This document shows positions 36,337 to 44,063 of a stretch of DNA of 64,000 nucleotides, piece after piece. The DNA is from Parasulfitobacter algicola. Lineage in GTDB: Bacteria; Pseudomonadota; Alphaproteobacteria; Rhodobacterales; Rhodobacteraceae. The position numbers and the translations under genes were made by a program. The stretch covers positions 62,001 through 126,000 of the forward strand of contig NZ_JABUFE010000008.1 of NCBI RefSeq assembly GCF_013315265.1, written 5' to 3'. Each line of letters begins with the position of its first letter. Within the stretch, counting starts at the first letter, position 1. A model generated the notes under the pieces. That model was not told the origin of the DNA. It ran no database searches and saw only the letters and a list, made by a program, of their open reading frames with translations.

Positions 36337-36654
36337 ATGACCACCTTTGACGATCGCGAAAGCGCATTTGAAAACAAATTCGCACATGATGCAGATATGC
36401 AGTTTAAAGCCGATGCACGGCGCAATAAATTGTTGGGCCTTTGGGCAGCAGAACTAATGGGGAAATCGGGTGATGAGGCTGCTGCATACGCGCAGGAAGT
36501 TGTGAAGTCGGATATGGAAGAGATTGGCGATGAAGATGTGTATCGCAAAGTGTCCGGCGATCTTGGCGACAAAGCTAATGAAGCCACCATTCGCACAAAG
36601 ATGATTGAACTGATGGCCGTCGCCAAGGGTCAGATCATGGATGAAGTCAGCTGA
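36337..36654 (+). CDS. DUF1476 protein, F1-ATPase inhibitor subunit zeta-like
   Basis: A 105-aa helical protein beginning TTFDDRESAFENKFAHDADMQFK, diagnostic of DUF1476. In Paracoccus denitrificans the homologous zeta subunit binds F1-ATPase through its N-terminus and blocks ATP hydrolysis. The same job is likely here. AAGGGAATG precedes the ATG. A hairpin AGGCAC/GTGCCT follows at 36707-36724. Not linked to the atp operon in this window. Confidence 0.9.
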   Translation: MTTFDDRESAFENKFAHDADMQFKADARRNKLLGLWAAELMGKSGDEAAAYAQEVVKSDMEEIGDEDVYRKVSGDLGDKANEATIRTKMIELMAVAKGQIMDEVS

Positions 36655-36750
36655 TCGCTGCCGTTTGGGATTTACCTTACACAGTTCAGGCGAACATACC
36701 ATAAAAAGGCACTGAAACGTGCCTCAATTTGACTATAATTCATTATCATT

Positions 36751-36786
36751 ATGACGACATTGCATTTGCTTGCTGTTTGTCGTCAT
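36751..36786. promoter_or_regulatory. Inverted repeat in the bmt upstream region
   Basis: ATGACGACA and TGTCGTCAT are perfectly complementary, 18 bases apart, 67 bases before the bmt start. It could be a DNA-binding site or part of a folded leader. A TATAAT-like hexamer at 36734-36739 lies just upstream. Confidence 0.4.
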
Positions 36787-36794
36787 GACACAAG

Positions 36795-36826
36795 CGCCCA
36801 ATCGGGATATGGGCGACTGTATCCCG
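36795..36826 (+). promoter_or_regulatory. H-type pseudoknot in the bmt leader, possible riboswitch
   Basis: Stem 1 CGCCCA (36795-36800) pairs with TGGGCG (36810-36815). Its loop holds CGGGATA (36803-36809), which pairs with TATCCCG (36820-36826). Loop lengths are 2, 0 and 4 bases, which suits a classical H-type fold. The 3' stem ends 13 bases before the GAAAGAG ribosome-binding site of bmt. Compact pseudoknots of this kind are known for S-adenosylmethionine and related riboswitches, but I see no match to their conserved bases. Confidence 0.4.
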
Positions 36827-36852
36827 CTTATTAATATGTGAAAGAGCCACCG

Positions 36853-37869
36853 ATGACCAATGCCCTGACCCGCCTTCTTGAAACTCGCGACTGGCTTTTG
36901 GCTGATGGCGCAACGGGGACGAACCTGTTCAACATGGGCCTGTCATCCGGCGATGCGCCCGAGATGTGGAACGAAGAACACCCTGACAGGATCAAGGCGC
37001 TTTACAAGGGGGCTGTTGATGCAGGCAGTGATCTGTTTCTGACGAACTCTTTTGGCGGGAATGCATCGCGACTGAAATTGCATGGTGCGGAAAAACGGGC
37101 GCGTGAATTAAGCCGCATATCAGCGGAAATTGGTCGTGATGTGGCCGACGCAGCAGATCATCCAGTGATTGTTGCGGGGTCTGTTGGCCCTACGGGCGAG
37201 ATCATGGAACCAATGGGCAGTCTGACCCATGCAACCGCAGTTGAGATTTTTCATGAACAGGCCGAAGGTCTGAAAGAGGGCGGCGCAGATGTGCTTTGGG
37301 TCGAAACGATTTCAGCGCCCGAAGAATATAAAGCTGCCGCCGAAGCCTTTGCACTGGCCGACATGCCGTGGTGCGGAACAATGAGTTTCGACACCGCCGG
37401 ACGCACGATGATGGGACTTACATCTTCAGGTTTGGTGGATCTGGTCGGTAAAATCCCGAATGCACCACTTGCGTTCGGCGCCAATTGCGGGGTTGGGGCA
37501 TCTGATTTGTTGCGTACTATTTTGGGCTTCAGCGCGCGCGGACCAGAAGTGCCCGTGATCGCAAAGGGCAACGCAGGTATCCCGAAATACGTGGACGGTC
37601 ATATTCATTATGACGGCACACCTGATCTCATGGCTGATTACGCTTGTCTGGCACGCGATTGCGGGGCAACGATCATTGGCGGGTGTTGTGGAACAATGCC
37701 GGATCATCTGCAAAAGATGCGCGCGGCATTAGAGACGCGGCCAAAAGGCCCACGTCCAACGCTTGATCAAATTACCGAAGCTCTTGGTGGATTTTCATCG
37801 GCCTCGGACGGGACCGATGGCAAGGCGCCACCGGCGCGTACCACACGCCGCAGTCGGGCGCGCGGGTAA
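36853..37869 (+). CDS. bmt: Betaine-homocysteine S-methyltransferase family / homocysteine-binding module of split methionine synthase
   Basis: A 338-aa TIM-barrel methyltransferase of the Pfam S-methyl-transferase family. The N-terminus DWLLADGATGTNLFNMGLSSGDAPE is typical, and zinc ligands are visible as Cys in FGANCGVG and the Cys pair in GGCCGT. It binds homocysteine and methylates it. In Phaeobacter and relatives such a protein works with a separate corrinoid protein as a split methionine synthase; a corrinoid protein is encoded at 39.1 kb. ATG 36853 has GAAAGAG upstream; the GTG at 36838 is less likely. The last 40 residues are a basic, low-complexity tail. Confidence 0.9.
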   Translation: MTNALTRLLETRDWLLADGATGTNLFNMGLSSGDAPEMWNEEHPDRIKALYKGAVDAGSDLFLTNSFGGNASRLKLHGAEKRARELSRISAEIGRDVADAADHPVIVAGSVGPTGEIMEPMGSLTHATAVEIFHEQAEGLKEGGADVLWVETISAPEEYKAAAEAFALADMPWCGTMSFDTAGRTMMGLTSSGLVDLVGKIPNAPLAFGANCGVGASDLLRTILGFSARGPEVPVIAKGNAGIPKYVDGHIHYDGTPDLMADYACLARDCGATIIGGCCGTMPDHLQKMRAALETRPKGPRPTLDQITEALGGFSSASDGTDGKAPPARTTRRSRARG

Positions 37870-37873
37870 AATG

Positions 37874-38962
37874 TTAGAACAGCGAAAGCTGATCACCCGA
37901 ACGCGGCGGAATGGCGAACAGATCCGTGCGCAATGGCGAAACTTCGCGGTCCAATCCCAATCGTTTGGACGCCACGCGAAAACGTCGGGCGATGATGTTG
38001 GCATAGGCCCCTTCGCCGCGCATCCGTTTGCCCCATTCAGCGCTGTAATCCTGTCCGCCGTGCATCGCGCGAACGTGGCCCATGATGCGCAAAGCACGAT
38101 CTGGAAAATGTTCGGACAGCCAATCGCGAAACAGTCCGCTGACTTCGCGGGGAAGGCGCAGCATAACCCAGCTTGCAGCCTCGGCCCCGGCTGCGACGGC
38201 TGCATCAAGAATGGCTTCCAATTCATGATCTGTCAGCGCCGGAATGATTGGCGCCACCATCACGCGCACCGGACAGCCTGCGTCGGTCAATTTGCGGATT
38301 GTCGTCAGACGGCGGGCGGGGGAAGGCACGCGCGGCTCCATCAGGCGGGCCAGTTTCGGGTCCAGCGTCGTGACGGAAATGCCAACCTTAGCCAATCCCT
38401 TGCGCCCCATTTCGCCCAGAATATCGGCATCGCGCTCGATCAGCATGCCTTTGGTCACAATGCCAACGGGGTGATTGAAATCATTCAGCACTTCAAGAAT
38501 GCGCCGCATAATTTCGTGCTGTTTTTCAATCGGTTGATAGGGGTCGGTATTCGTACCAATCGCAATCGTCTGGGGCTTATATCGTTTGGACGACAGTTCT
38601 TTTTCCAAAAGCTCTGGCGCTTCGGGCCGGGCAATCAGCTTGGTTTCAAAATCCAACCCCGGCGACATGTTCAGATAGGCATGCGTGGGTCGCGCAAAAC
38701 AATAGATGCACCCATGTTCGCACCCTCTGTAAGGATTAATCGACCGATCAAACGGTATGTCGGGCGATGTATTACGGCTGATCACGGTGCGCGGCGTTTC
38801 AATGCGCACTTCGGTTCGAAGGGGGGGCAGATCATCGGGATTGTCCCAGCCGTCATCCACCGCTTCGCGACTGTGTTCTTCGAAGCGACCGGGCTTGTTG
38901 GTCAAAGATGCGCGTCCGCGGCGGCGCAGGTTCGGCAGGCGATAAGGGTCAAACTGGCTCAT
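37874..38962 (-). CDS. PA0069-family radical SAM protein (SplB-like), probably SOS-controlled
   Basis: A 362-aa protein. The radical SAM motif CEHGCIYC (about residues 70-77) is followed by FARPTHAYL, typical for the PA0069 branch of the spore-photoproduct-lyase-like COG1533 group. Its last five residues are QLSLF, a perfect match to the beta sliding-clamp-binding consensus QL[S/D]LF. A LexA-type box lies 13 bases upstream of the start. Together these point to DNA repair or damage tolerance, though no reaction is known. ATG 38962 lacks a ribosome-binding site but a TATATT element ends 6 bases before it, suggesting a leaderless mRNA. It faces bmt tail to tail. Confidence 0.88.
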   Translation of the reverse strand: MSQFDPYRLPNLRRRGRASLTNKPGRFEEHSREAVDDGWDNPDDLPPLRTEVRIETPRTVISRNTSPDIPFDRSINPYRGCEHGCIYCFARPTHAYLNMSPGLDFETKLIARPEAPELLEKELSSKRYKPQTIAIGTNTDPYQPIEKQHEIMRRILEVLNDFNHPVGIVTKGMLIERDADILGEMGRKGLAKVGISVTTLDPKLARLMEPRVPSPARRLTTIRKLTDAGCPVRVMVAPIIPALTDHELEAILDAAVAAGAEAASWVMLRLPREVSGLFRDWLSEHFPDRALRIMGHVRAMHGGQDYSAEWGKRMRGEGAYANIIARRFRVASKRLGLDREVSPLRTDLFAIPPRSGDQLSLF

Positions 38963-38968
38963 ACAGCA

Positions 38969-38989
38969 AATATAGAACATAAAGAGAAC
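38969..38989 (-). promoter_or_regulatory. LexA (SOS) box adjoining a -10 element
   Basis: On the minus strand, GTTC-N7-GTTC (38989-38975), the alphaproteobacterial SOS operator known from Rhodobacter and Caulobacter, directly precedes TATATT (38974-38969). LexA bound here would block transcription of the radical SAM gene. Confidence 0.7.
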
Positions 38990-39110
38990 ATTTACCATAA
39001 TCATCATCACCTTTCGTCGGTGATGACGCGACTGATGTCGCAATTGGAAAGGTTATATATACCTTTTGCGACCAAATCTTACAGTAAGAGACCCGCTTGG
39101 AGATTAGACC

Positions 39111-39815
39111 ATGTCTGAAGAAGATGATGAAATCATCCTGTCTGAACTGAATGATGAAGACCTTGTTCAGCAGATGTTTGACGACCTTTACGATGGTCTG
39201 AAGGAAGAGATTGAGGAAAGCGTCAATATCCTGCTTGAACGCGGGTGGGAACCATACCGTATTCTGACCGAAGCTTTGGTGGGCGGCATGACAATCGTGG
39301 GTAATGATTTCCGCGATGGTATTCTGTTTGTCCCTGAGGTGCTGCTGGCGGCTGGTGCGATGAAGGGCGGCATGGCAATTCTCAAGCCATTGCTGGCTGA
39401 AACCGGTGCGCCGCGTGTTGGTAAGATGGTGATTGGAACTGTCAAAGGTGATATTCATGACATCGGTAAAAACCTTGTGTCGATGATGATGGAAGGTGCT
39501 GGTTTTGAAGTCGTCGATCTGGGCATCAACAACGCCGTTGAATCCTATCTTGAGGCGCTGGAAAAAGAACAACCCGATATTTTGGGCATGTCCGCCCTGT
39601 TGACCACAACCATGCCTTACATGAAGGTCGTTATTGATACGCTGGTCGAAAAAGGTATCCGCGACGACTATACGGTGCTTGTGGGTGGCGCGCCACTGAA
39701 CGAAGAGTTTGGCAAGGCGATTGGGGCGGATGCCTATTGTCGTGATGCGGCTGTGGCTGTGGAAACGGCGAAAAGCTTTATGGCCCGCAAGCACAACCAG
39801 CTATCTGCAGGGTAA
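39111..39815 (+). CDS. Corrinoid (B12-binding) methyl carrier protein
   Basis: A 234-aa protein. Residues about 1-95 form the helical cap domain (methyl-cap), and the rest is a B12-binding Rossmann domain with GTVKGDIHDIGKNLV (the DxHxxG cobalt-ligand motif), then MSALLTTTMPYMK and VLVGGAPLNEEFG. It receives a methyl group on cobalt and passes it on. In this locus it may serve Bmt as part of a split methionine synthase, or the MttB-family enzyme at 4.9 kb. GGAG precedes the ATG. First of four closely spaced plus-strand genes (39111-41071). Confidence 0.93.
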   Translation: MSEEDDEIILSELNDEDLVQQMFDDLYDGLKEEIEESVNILLERGWEPYRILTEALVGGMTIVGNDFRDGILFVPEVLLAAGAMKGGMAILKPLLAETGAPRVGKMVIGTVKGDIHDIGKNLVSMMMEGAGFEVVDLGINNAVESYLEALEKEQPDILGMSALLTTTMPYMKVVIDTLVEKGIRDDYTVLVGGAPLNEEFGKAIGADAYCRDAAVAVETAKSFMARKHNQLSAG

Positions 39816-39880
39816 TCCGGGGCAATACATCTTCAAACCGGGCAGATCTGCCCCCATATGTTTTGGGTAAGGAGACTGAG

Positions 39881-40099
39881 ATGCCTTTGGATAAATTTGT
39901 TCTTATTCTCGGCTGCGTCATTGGTGGTGCAGCTGTAACTATTTGGCTTGGTACGTTGCTGATCGCGATGTTCCAAATTCCGTTTATTGGGCCTGTCGTC
40001 CTGATCCCTGCTATTCTTGTTGGATATGTTATCTGGCGTGTTGTTGCGGACCGGGTCGGAAATGCTGAGGAAGATCATTATGACAGTATCGAAAAATGA
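39881..40099 (+). CDS. Small membrane protein, 72 aa
   Basis: Two predicted transmembrane helices (VLILGCVIGGAAVTIWLG and GPVVLIPAILVGYVIWRVVA) with a short acidic tail. AAGGAG precedes the ATG at 39881. It overlaps the start of the YbjQ-family gene by 20 bases. No family recognised; placement suggests a role with the corrinoid locus or YbjQ-like protein. Confidence 0.7.
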   Translation: MPLDKFVLILGCVIGGAAVTIWLGTLLIAMFQIPFIGPVVLIPAILVGYVIWRVVADRVGNAEEDHYDSIEK

Positions 40100-40415
40100 T
40101 ATTTTAGTCGTCACAACCGACAGCGTTCCTGGACGCGAGGTTGAGGCAGTGTTTGGTCTTGTACGCGGATCCACTGTGCGCGCGAAACATTTTGGATCAG
40201 ACATAGTCGCCAGCCTGCGCAGCCTTGTGGGCGGTGAGGTCAAAGAATATGCAGCCCTTTTGGCGGGCGCGCGCGAACAAGCCTATGATCGCATGATTGA
40301 TCAGGCCGCGTTGTTCGGTGCAAACGCTGTTCTGGCGGTGCGCATGGAAACATCCACCATTCAGCAAGGCGCATCCGAGGTGATGTGCTATGGCACCGCA
40401 GTCCGGCTAAAATGA
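40080..40415 (+). CDS. YbjQ family (UPF0145) protein
   Basis: A 111-aa protein that begins MTVSKNDILVVTTDSVPGREVEAVFGLVRGSTVRAKHFGSDI, a good match to the YbjQ/UPF0145 family, small proteins often tagged as heavy-metal-binding but of unproven role. The Cys near the end (EVMCYGTAVRLK) is also typical. ATG 40080 lies within the previous gene. The stop overlaps the next start (ATGA). Confidence 0.88.
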   Translation: MTVSKNDILVVTTDSVPGREVEAVFGLVRGSTVRAKHFGSDIVASLRSLVGGEVKEYAALLAGAREQAYDRMIDQAALFGANAVLAVRMETSTIQQGASEVMCYGTAVRLK

Positions 40416-41071
40416 CCCTTGATGATCAGCAACTGACAACCGACGGGCTGGCGCTTGATCCGTCCGCAGGGCAGGTTTTGCTGATTGCCTGCGGTGCATT
40501 GGCCCATGAAATTCTGACCCTGAAACGCATCAACGCCTGGGATCACCTTGATCTGACCTGTTTGCCCGCCATTCTGCACAATCATCCCGATCGCATTCCG
40601 GATGCTGTGTCTGATGCTGTTCTGCGTCACAGGTCGCAATATGATCAGATTTTTGTCGTCTATGCCGATTGCGGCACAGGGGGGCAGTTGGCCGCGACCT
40701 GCGATGCGTTGGGCGTCGAAATGGTGCCCGGACCACATTGCTATTCCTTTTTCGAAGGGAATGCGCAGTTTGCGGAACGTACAGAAACGGAATTTACGGC
40801 CTTTTATCTGACCGACTTTCTGGTGCGTCAGTTTGATGCGTTTGTCTGGAAGCCTTTGGGGTTGGACCGACATCCCGAGTTGCGTGATACGTATTTCGGG
40901 AATTATGAAAAACTGGTGTATCAGGCGCAGACGAATGATCCGAAATTGGTCGAAAAGGCGCGCGACTGTGCAGATCGGCTTGATCTTACCTTTGAACATC
41001 GCGTGACAGGGTACGGTGATTTGCAGACTGTGATGGCATCGCTCAAAGCGCCCAATGCTCATTACTCCTGA
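40412..41071 (+). CDS. DUF1638 domain protein
   Basis: A 219-aa protein with the DUF1638 pattern: VLLIACGALAHEIL, LPAILHNHPDRIPDAV, VYADCGTGG and VPGPHCYSFFEG. Conserved Cys and His residues suggest metal or corrinoid handling. DUF1638 genes occur next to corrinoid methyltransferase genes in bacteria and archaea; here it is three genes after the corrinoid protein. Reaction unknown. ATG overlaps the previous stop by 4 bases. Confidence 0.87.
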   Translation: MTLDDQQLTTDGLALDPSAGQVLLIACGALAHEILTLKRINAWDHLDLTCLPAILHNHPDRIPDAVSDAVLRHRSQYDQIFVVYADCGTGGQLAATCDALGVEMVPGPHCYSFFEGNAQFAERTETEFTAFYLTDFLVRQFDAFVWKPLGLDRHPELRDTYFGNYEKLVYQAQTNDPKLVEKARDCADRLDLTFEHRVTGYGDLQTVMASLKAPNAHYS

Positions 41072-41186
41072 CGGTATTTTTACAACAGCGCGCTTTTGCT
41101 TATTAAATTTAGGGGATTCACATGCGGAATCGGCTGTGGCATAACGTTATTTATCCGTCCGCAAGAGGCGGGATGAGGCAGAAAAG

Positions 41187-41486
41187 ATGACCCACCGCAG
41201 CCGCCCGGCTTTGGGCGTATTTATATATTTCACCGTTGCGTTTTCGCTTGGGTTGTATTTCACCTTTGCCGCTGTTCAGGGCGATTATGGGCTGTTTCAA
41301 AGGGCCGAAATTGATGCGGATGCTGCAATATTGCAAGGACAATTGGATATTTTGCAGTCGGAACTGGCGGTTTTAGAAAATAAAACACGCCGATTGTCAG
41401 ATGATTTTCTGGATCTTGATTTATTGGATGAACAGGCGCGTAACGTGCTTGGTTTGATCCGTACGGATGAAGTCGTTATTCGCTGA
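41187..41486 (+). CDS. ftsB: Septum formation initiator FtsB/DivIC family
   Basis: A 99-aa cell division protein with one transmembrane helix (VFIYFTVAFSLGLYFTFAA) followed by a heptad-rich coiled coil (AAILQGQLDILQSELAVLENKTRRLSDDFLDLDLLDEQAR). It would bridge FtsL and FtsQ at the septum. In many alphaproteobacteria this gene precedes the pyruvate dehydrogenase genes; here it does not. A GATGAGG stretch precedes the ATG. Confidence 0.85.
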   Translation: MTHRSRPALGVFIYFTVAFSLGLYFTFAAVQGDYGLFQRAEIDADAAILQGQLDILQSELAVLENKTRRLSDDFLDLDLLDEQARNVLGLIRTDEVVIR

Positions 41487-41596
41487 AATCCACGCAACTT
41501 TGTCGCTTATACCAAACGATTTTACGACATTTTGCTTTTAATATACCAAACTTGGTGCGTTAATCTCTTTATTAACATGTCTGGAGTTATTTAACG

Positions 41597-42502
41597 ATGA
41601 AGCATTTTTTCAGTTATTTTCTAGCTGTTTTCCTTCTTTTCCTTTCTGTTGTTGCAGTCTTGGCTGAGGCGACAGGCGGTTATAGCGGTCTTGGCGATTT
41701 CATTATGATGGCTTTGGCGATGCTGATTTTGTATCTGGTGACGGCAGTCGCATTACTGGTTTTTGCCATCAAAGGAATGTGGCGCGCATTTTCGATTTGG
41801 GGTGGTTTGGTTTTTGTACTTACAATCCTGTATCCACTGATCGATGTCACACTGATGTCATGGCAGACGCCCCAGGTCGAACGCGCTGAAATCAAAAAGG
41901 ATCTGCCCGATCTGAGAGAAAAGCAAATCCTTTACATTACGACATCGGATCGCTGTTGGAGCGATATTTGCGATGCGATTAGCGCTTTGAAAAACAGATC
42001 AGCGGTTTGGGTTATGCCACCTGATGTTGTCGTAGAGCTGGATTTTAGCGAACCAATTGATTTAGCGACTATAGATTTGGTGCAATGGCGGCATGTTGAG
42101 AATGGTCATTCGCTTAATATTATAGAAAAAAATCAACTTCCTGCGCGCCCGGTTTTTGATTACGTGATTTTGGCGCGCCAACCGTATTATCTGACTAAGA
42201 CGTCGTCAATTGAACCAAATTTACCGGTGTTTCCGACTATACTTGGGATGAAAGATAAGCTTATCCTTAATGTGATGGCTGCGCCTTTAACGGATCAAAA
42301 ACTCATATTGAATCAGTTAAAGCCGGATTACCTTACATACCGAATGCAACGTAAAGCGGTTCTTCCGCCGCTATTCCCTGAAAACACAATGTATCCTGAA
42401 AGACTGGATTATTATGATCTGAGGCGGGAAACGATAGATGCGTTTTGTGGAAAACACCGTCAGACCCCAGAGCAGCGGGATTGTGCAAGAGAGCTGAATT
42501 AG
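41597..42502 (+). CDS. Membrane protein of unknown function
   Basis: A 301-aa protein: three N-terminal transmembrane helices (up to about residue 90), then a soluble part with two Cys (TSDRCWSDICDAIS) and a Cys pair near the C-terminus. Probably faces the periplasm. AT-rich, with a GGAG site before the ATG. No family recognised. Confidence 0.6.
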   Translation: MKHFFSYFLAVFLLFLSVVAVLAEATGGYSGLGDFIMMALAMLILYLVTAVALLVFAIKGMWRAFSIWGGLVFVLTILYPLIDVTLMSWQTPQVERAEIKKDLPDLREKQILYITTSDRCWSDICDAISALKNRSAVWVMPPDVVVELDFSEPIDLATIDLVQWRHVENGHSLNIIEKNQLPARPVFDYVILARQPYYLTKTSSIEPNLPVFPTILGMKDKLILNVMAAPLTDQKLILNQLKPDYLTYRMQRKAVLPPLFPENTMYPERLDYYDLRRETIDAFCGKHRQTPEQRDCARELN

Positions 42503-42542
42503 CACTTCTCTATATCGTGATCATCCCAAAAGTATCGCAATA

Positions 42543-43463
42543 CTAGTGCATTGTATTTCTATTTATTAGCGATGCTTCATGTCCGGTTAAAATAGGCCGG
42601 GATATTGTATAATGGTCTTGTAAGCAAAAGGGTATTTCAGGGAATAAGTTGTATAACTCAATATGCGTTTCGCGGTCTGCCTTGCAAATATATTCACCGG
42701 GATAAAAGCTTTCAGCCTCAGCGTCTTCTGCATAGATAATTTCATGTTTGTCGAAAAGCACATGAAAATATGTGATTTCTTCGCATTCTTGACGCCAAAC
42801 CATAAAATCATCGCAAAGATGGATCGCTGCGCATAACATTTCACATTCACCAAAATGCAATTCACACTGCCAGCTAGATATAAGCATGCGATGCTGCGGC
42901 GAAACGGCAAGCCGTCTTGAATTTCCAACCGCTCCTTTTTCAAAAACCACGGGCGCAAAGGTGCCGGTGCCTTTTACTGTTTTGCGGCCGATCCATTTTA
43001 TTGGTTGAAGCCCATGGTCCTTTGTTTTGACCAGATCTCCGACCTTTAGGTCTTGCACCAGCTTTTTGAAACCATTCGTAACTGTAATCAAAGTATCTTC
43101 GGTAAAGCATGGGGGCTGGAGTTCTGGTAACGTTAGTTGTGTATTATCAGTAACAAAACCAGTGTCTGTTACGGTGCTATCAGTTAGAATAGTGCCATCT
43201 GTTGGGGTGAAGTAACGACCACCATCAGCAGTATAGATTGTTGCGCCGGTGATTATAATGCCACCAATTGTAACTGTATCACCATTGTAAACGGCGATGA
43301 CATCGCTGCCGTTCACTTGGTCACCGCTACCTGAAGTAACAAGGCCATCATCATTTGAATCCAGTATCGTTATTGAAATAACAGTTACATTTGCGGGAAA
43401 TGTTGGCGGAAAGCCCGGATCAAAATTACCACCAAAAGACTGATCGTTTACCGTTGTTGGCAT
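42543..43463 (-). CDS. Hint (hedgehog/intein) domain protein
   Basis: A 306-aa protein. The first about 125 residues are Asp-, Gly- and Thr-rich, with calcium-binding-like ILDSNDDGLVTSGSGDQV. A Hint domain follows: CFTEDTLITVTNGFKKLVQDLKVGDLVKTKDHG, with catalytic Cys and later His in VSPQHRMLI. Such proteins are frequent in Rhodobacteraceae, often with an autocleaving Hint domain after a secreted N-terminus. GGAGG precedes ATG 43463. The C-terminal part (from about residue 210) is the usual Hint_2 tail. AT-rich; accessory in character. Confidence 0.82.
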   Translation of the reverse strand: MPTTVNDQSFGGNFDPGFPPTFPANVTVISITILDSNDDGLVTSGSGDQVNGSDVIAVYNGDTVTIGGIIITGATIYTADGGRYFTPTDGTILTDSTVTDTGFVTDNTQLTLPELQPPCFTEDTLITVTNGFKKLVQDLKVGDLVKTKDHGLQPIKWIGRKTVKGTGTFAPVVFEKGAVGNSRRLAVSPQHRMLISSWQCELHFGECEMLCAAIHLCDDFMVWRQECEEITYFHVLFDKHEIIYAEDAEAESFYPGEYICKADRETHIELYNLFPEIPFCLQDHYTISRPILTGHEASLINRNTMH

Positions 43464-43816
43464 TGCAAAAGCCTCCACTAAAAACTTTAAGATAGCTTAC
43501 CTTAAAATCCCCTAGGTAGCAAGAAATTGTAAATTAACAACTTTAGGGTCATTTCAAATGTCTTGGTTAAAAATAGTTTTGAACAAAATTCTTAATATAC
43601 AAATCAAGTACAATGGCCTTACGATATAATTGTTGTTCCGTAGGTTGGCACGAATTGGGCGTTTCGGTGCTATAGCTTACAGATAGTGATTGTAATTCGG
43701 ACAGCACTCGCTTTAGTGTAGCGTATCGGTGACGAAACACGTGACCGACACTGAGTTTCACTGTTCAACACTTCGTCCGATCAAAATGATCACGACACTC
43801 TGAACAGATTGATAGC
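43464..43816. other. Gene-free AT-rich stretch
   Basis: About 350 bases after the Hint gene start without a convincing gene; a 64-codon minus-strand frame (43567-43761) has no family resemblance. The rne promoter probably lies in its right half. Confidence 0.5.
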
Positions 43817-44063
43817 GGACCTATGGTCCAAAGAATGTGCTTGCGACAGTCTAATAGGTCCAGGCCAGAAATGGGCGCCGCAGCTTTTGCTGGCGTCGGA
43901 GAAGAAACGCGATGACACGCGCGACAAGACGGGATGAGTGGACGAAGGCCTTATCGGGCCTCCCCATTCCTGTATGTAGATCGACGCGCATCGCCATAAA
44001 TAGTCACCCACAAGCTTTGTCACCCCCTGGGAACAGATGTGCTGTGCGGTGCGAACGGAAAAC
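43817..44063 (+). promoter_or_regulatory. Structured leader of rne
   Basis: The region before rne shows several inverted repeats: GGACCTAT (43817-43824) with ATAGGTCC (43854-43861), a CGCCGCAGC-TTTT-GCTGGCG stem (about 43876-43895), and AGGCC/GGCCT (near 43950-43965). Autoregulation of rne by cleavage of its own leader is known in enterobacteria, and a similar role is plausible here; no conserved element was recognised. Confidence 0.4.

Noticed and set aside
35390-36340. 316-codon plus-strand frame opposite purC
   Set aside because: purC on the minus strand is unmistakable; the plus frame has no ribosome-binding site and no family features.
37763-39118. 451-codon plus-strand frame opposite the PA0069-type gene
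   Set aside because: Shadow of the radical SAM gene; the motifs and SOS box support the minus-strand gene.
38949-39794. 281-codon minus-strand frame opposite the corrinoid protein gene
   Set aside because: Antisense to a clear B12-binding protein; no recognisable domain.
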